This document shows, one piece after another, positions 63,673-64,000 of a DNA stretch of 64,000 nucleotides. The stretch is from contig NZ_FLKH01000010.1 of the NCBI RefSeq assembly GCF_900086715.1, positions 1 through 64,000 of the forward strand. The letters are read 5' to 3'. The notes below the pieces were generated by a model, which saw only the letters and a list, made by a program, of their open reading frames with translations, had not been told where the DNA came from and did no database searches. Position numbers and translations under genes: made by a program. This DNA comes from Gracilibacillus timonensis (lineage in GTDB: Bacteria > Bacillota > Bacilli > Bacillales > Amphibacillaceae). Position 1 is the first letter of the stretch. Each line of letters opens with the position of its first letter.

Positions 63673-64000
63673 CCACTTGTACCTCGCTCTATTCGTTGAT
63701 TATTCACGATATCCTCTACACTCAAACGATTTAACTCATTTAAGAAAGATACTTGAAAACTGCCAGGATGGTTACTTCGTTCAGCCGCTTTTTCAGCTGC
63801 TATTCCGTAATAGCTCACCGCCGCTGCTGCCGCTTCTAATAAATCATCCTCCACCGTAATAAAAGCGGCTACTACAGCCGTCAGTAAACATCCCGCACCA
63901 GTAATCTTGGTTAATAAGGGGTGCCCATTACTAATGACGATTAGCTGCTCTCGATTAATCAATACATCTTGCGCACCGGTAATCACTAATGGAACCTGCA
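63669..64000 (-). CDS. thiM: Hydroxyethylthiazole kinase (partial, cut by window end)
   Basis: The C-terminal 110 or so residues of ThiM, which phosphorylates hydroxyethylthiazole for salvage. Visible are VPLVITGAQDVLI at the cut end and the catalytic loop TKITGAGCLLTAVVAAF with its cysteine, followed by AAAAVSYYGIAAEKAAE and SFQVSFLNELNRLS. The start and any riboswitch lie beyond 64000. It overlaps thiE by four bases. Confidence 0.92.
   Translation of the reverse strand, partial: QVPLVITGAQDVLINREQLIVISNGHPLLTKITGAGCLLTAVVAAFITVEDDLLEAAAAAVSYYGIAAEKAAERSNHPGSFQVSFLNELNRLSVEDIVNNQRIERGTSG

Overview
The window looks like chromosome of a low-GC, Gram-positive, spore-forming Bacillaceae bacterium. 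It carries a complete sigma-B stressosome operon, an EndoA toxin/antitoxin pair, a CssRS/HtrB-type surveillance module, a YppG-type protein and an FMN riboswitch of Bacillus type. Protein style and gene order suggest the halophilic/alkaliphilic side of the family (Gracilibacillus, Virgibacillus or Oceanobacillus relatives), but the sequence alone does not give a genus. I saw no tRNA, rRNA, prophage, intact insertion sequence or CRISPR array.

Layout. 391-20596 largely follows the ydbP-to-rsbX order of Bacillus subtilis: sigma-B operon (391-5405), mazEF, alr, a YdcC-like lipoprotein, NAD(P)HX repair, acpS, rhomboid protease, cshA, an EamA transporter, an esterase, YppG, MarR, a dead EcsAB-like ABC transporter and a thioredoxin. 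20670-31971 holds envelope and stress functions: a DUF368 (PopT-like) transporter with a CapA-like lipoprotein, typA, CssRS facing HtrB, a beta-hydroxyacid dehydrogenase, TrhO and glutathione peroxidase. 32027-35812 is the riboflavin operon ribD-ribE-ribBA-ribH behind an FMN riboswitch. 36000-48400 is an accessory region: tandem paralogous membrane proteins, a heptad-repeat coiled-coil protein, three GNAT acetyltransferases, FosB, MazG-like, ClbS/DfsB-like, AdaA, an amino acid permease, a deleted MFS gene and several very small genes. 48568-58149 holds murB and the arginine/carbamoyl-phosphate genes (carA-carB-argF and argG-argH). 58421-64000 has a DUF4349 lipoprotein, DUF4064 proteins and thiamine salvage genes, with thiM cut by the window end.

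The most unusual feature is a family of short palindromic tandem repeats at four intergenic sites (12331-12471, 19905-20196, 29931-30250, 59439-59940). Nineteen units repeat with a period of exactly 51 bp; each begins with an arm ACGGACAA(AA) and ends with its near complement. A related 50-bp type with GGACTG/CAGTCC arms sits at array edges and makes up the first site alone. All four sites have the same orientation, and three lie between convergent genes. Loops are uniform within the last array but differ from those of the other arrays, which suggests local amplification and homogenisation. I do not recognise this family under any name.

Other points: several genes are decaying in place (EcsA/EcsB, a DUF4064 gene, an MFS transporter, a third membrane paralogue). 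A well-matched sigma-B promoter starts directly after the rsbU stop codon. A 14-bp exact direct repeat lies between cssR and htrB. Several structured intergenic segments have no assigned role.
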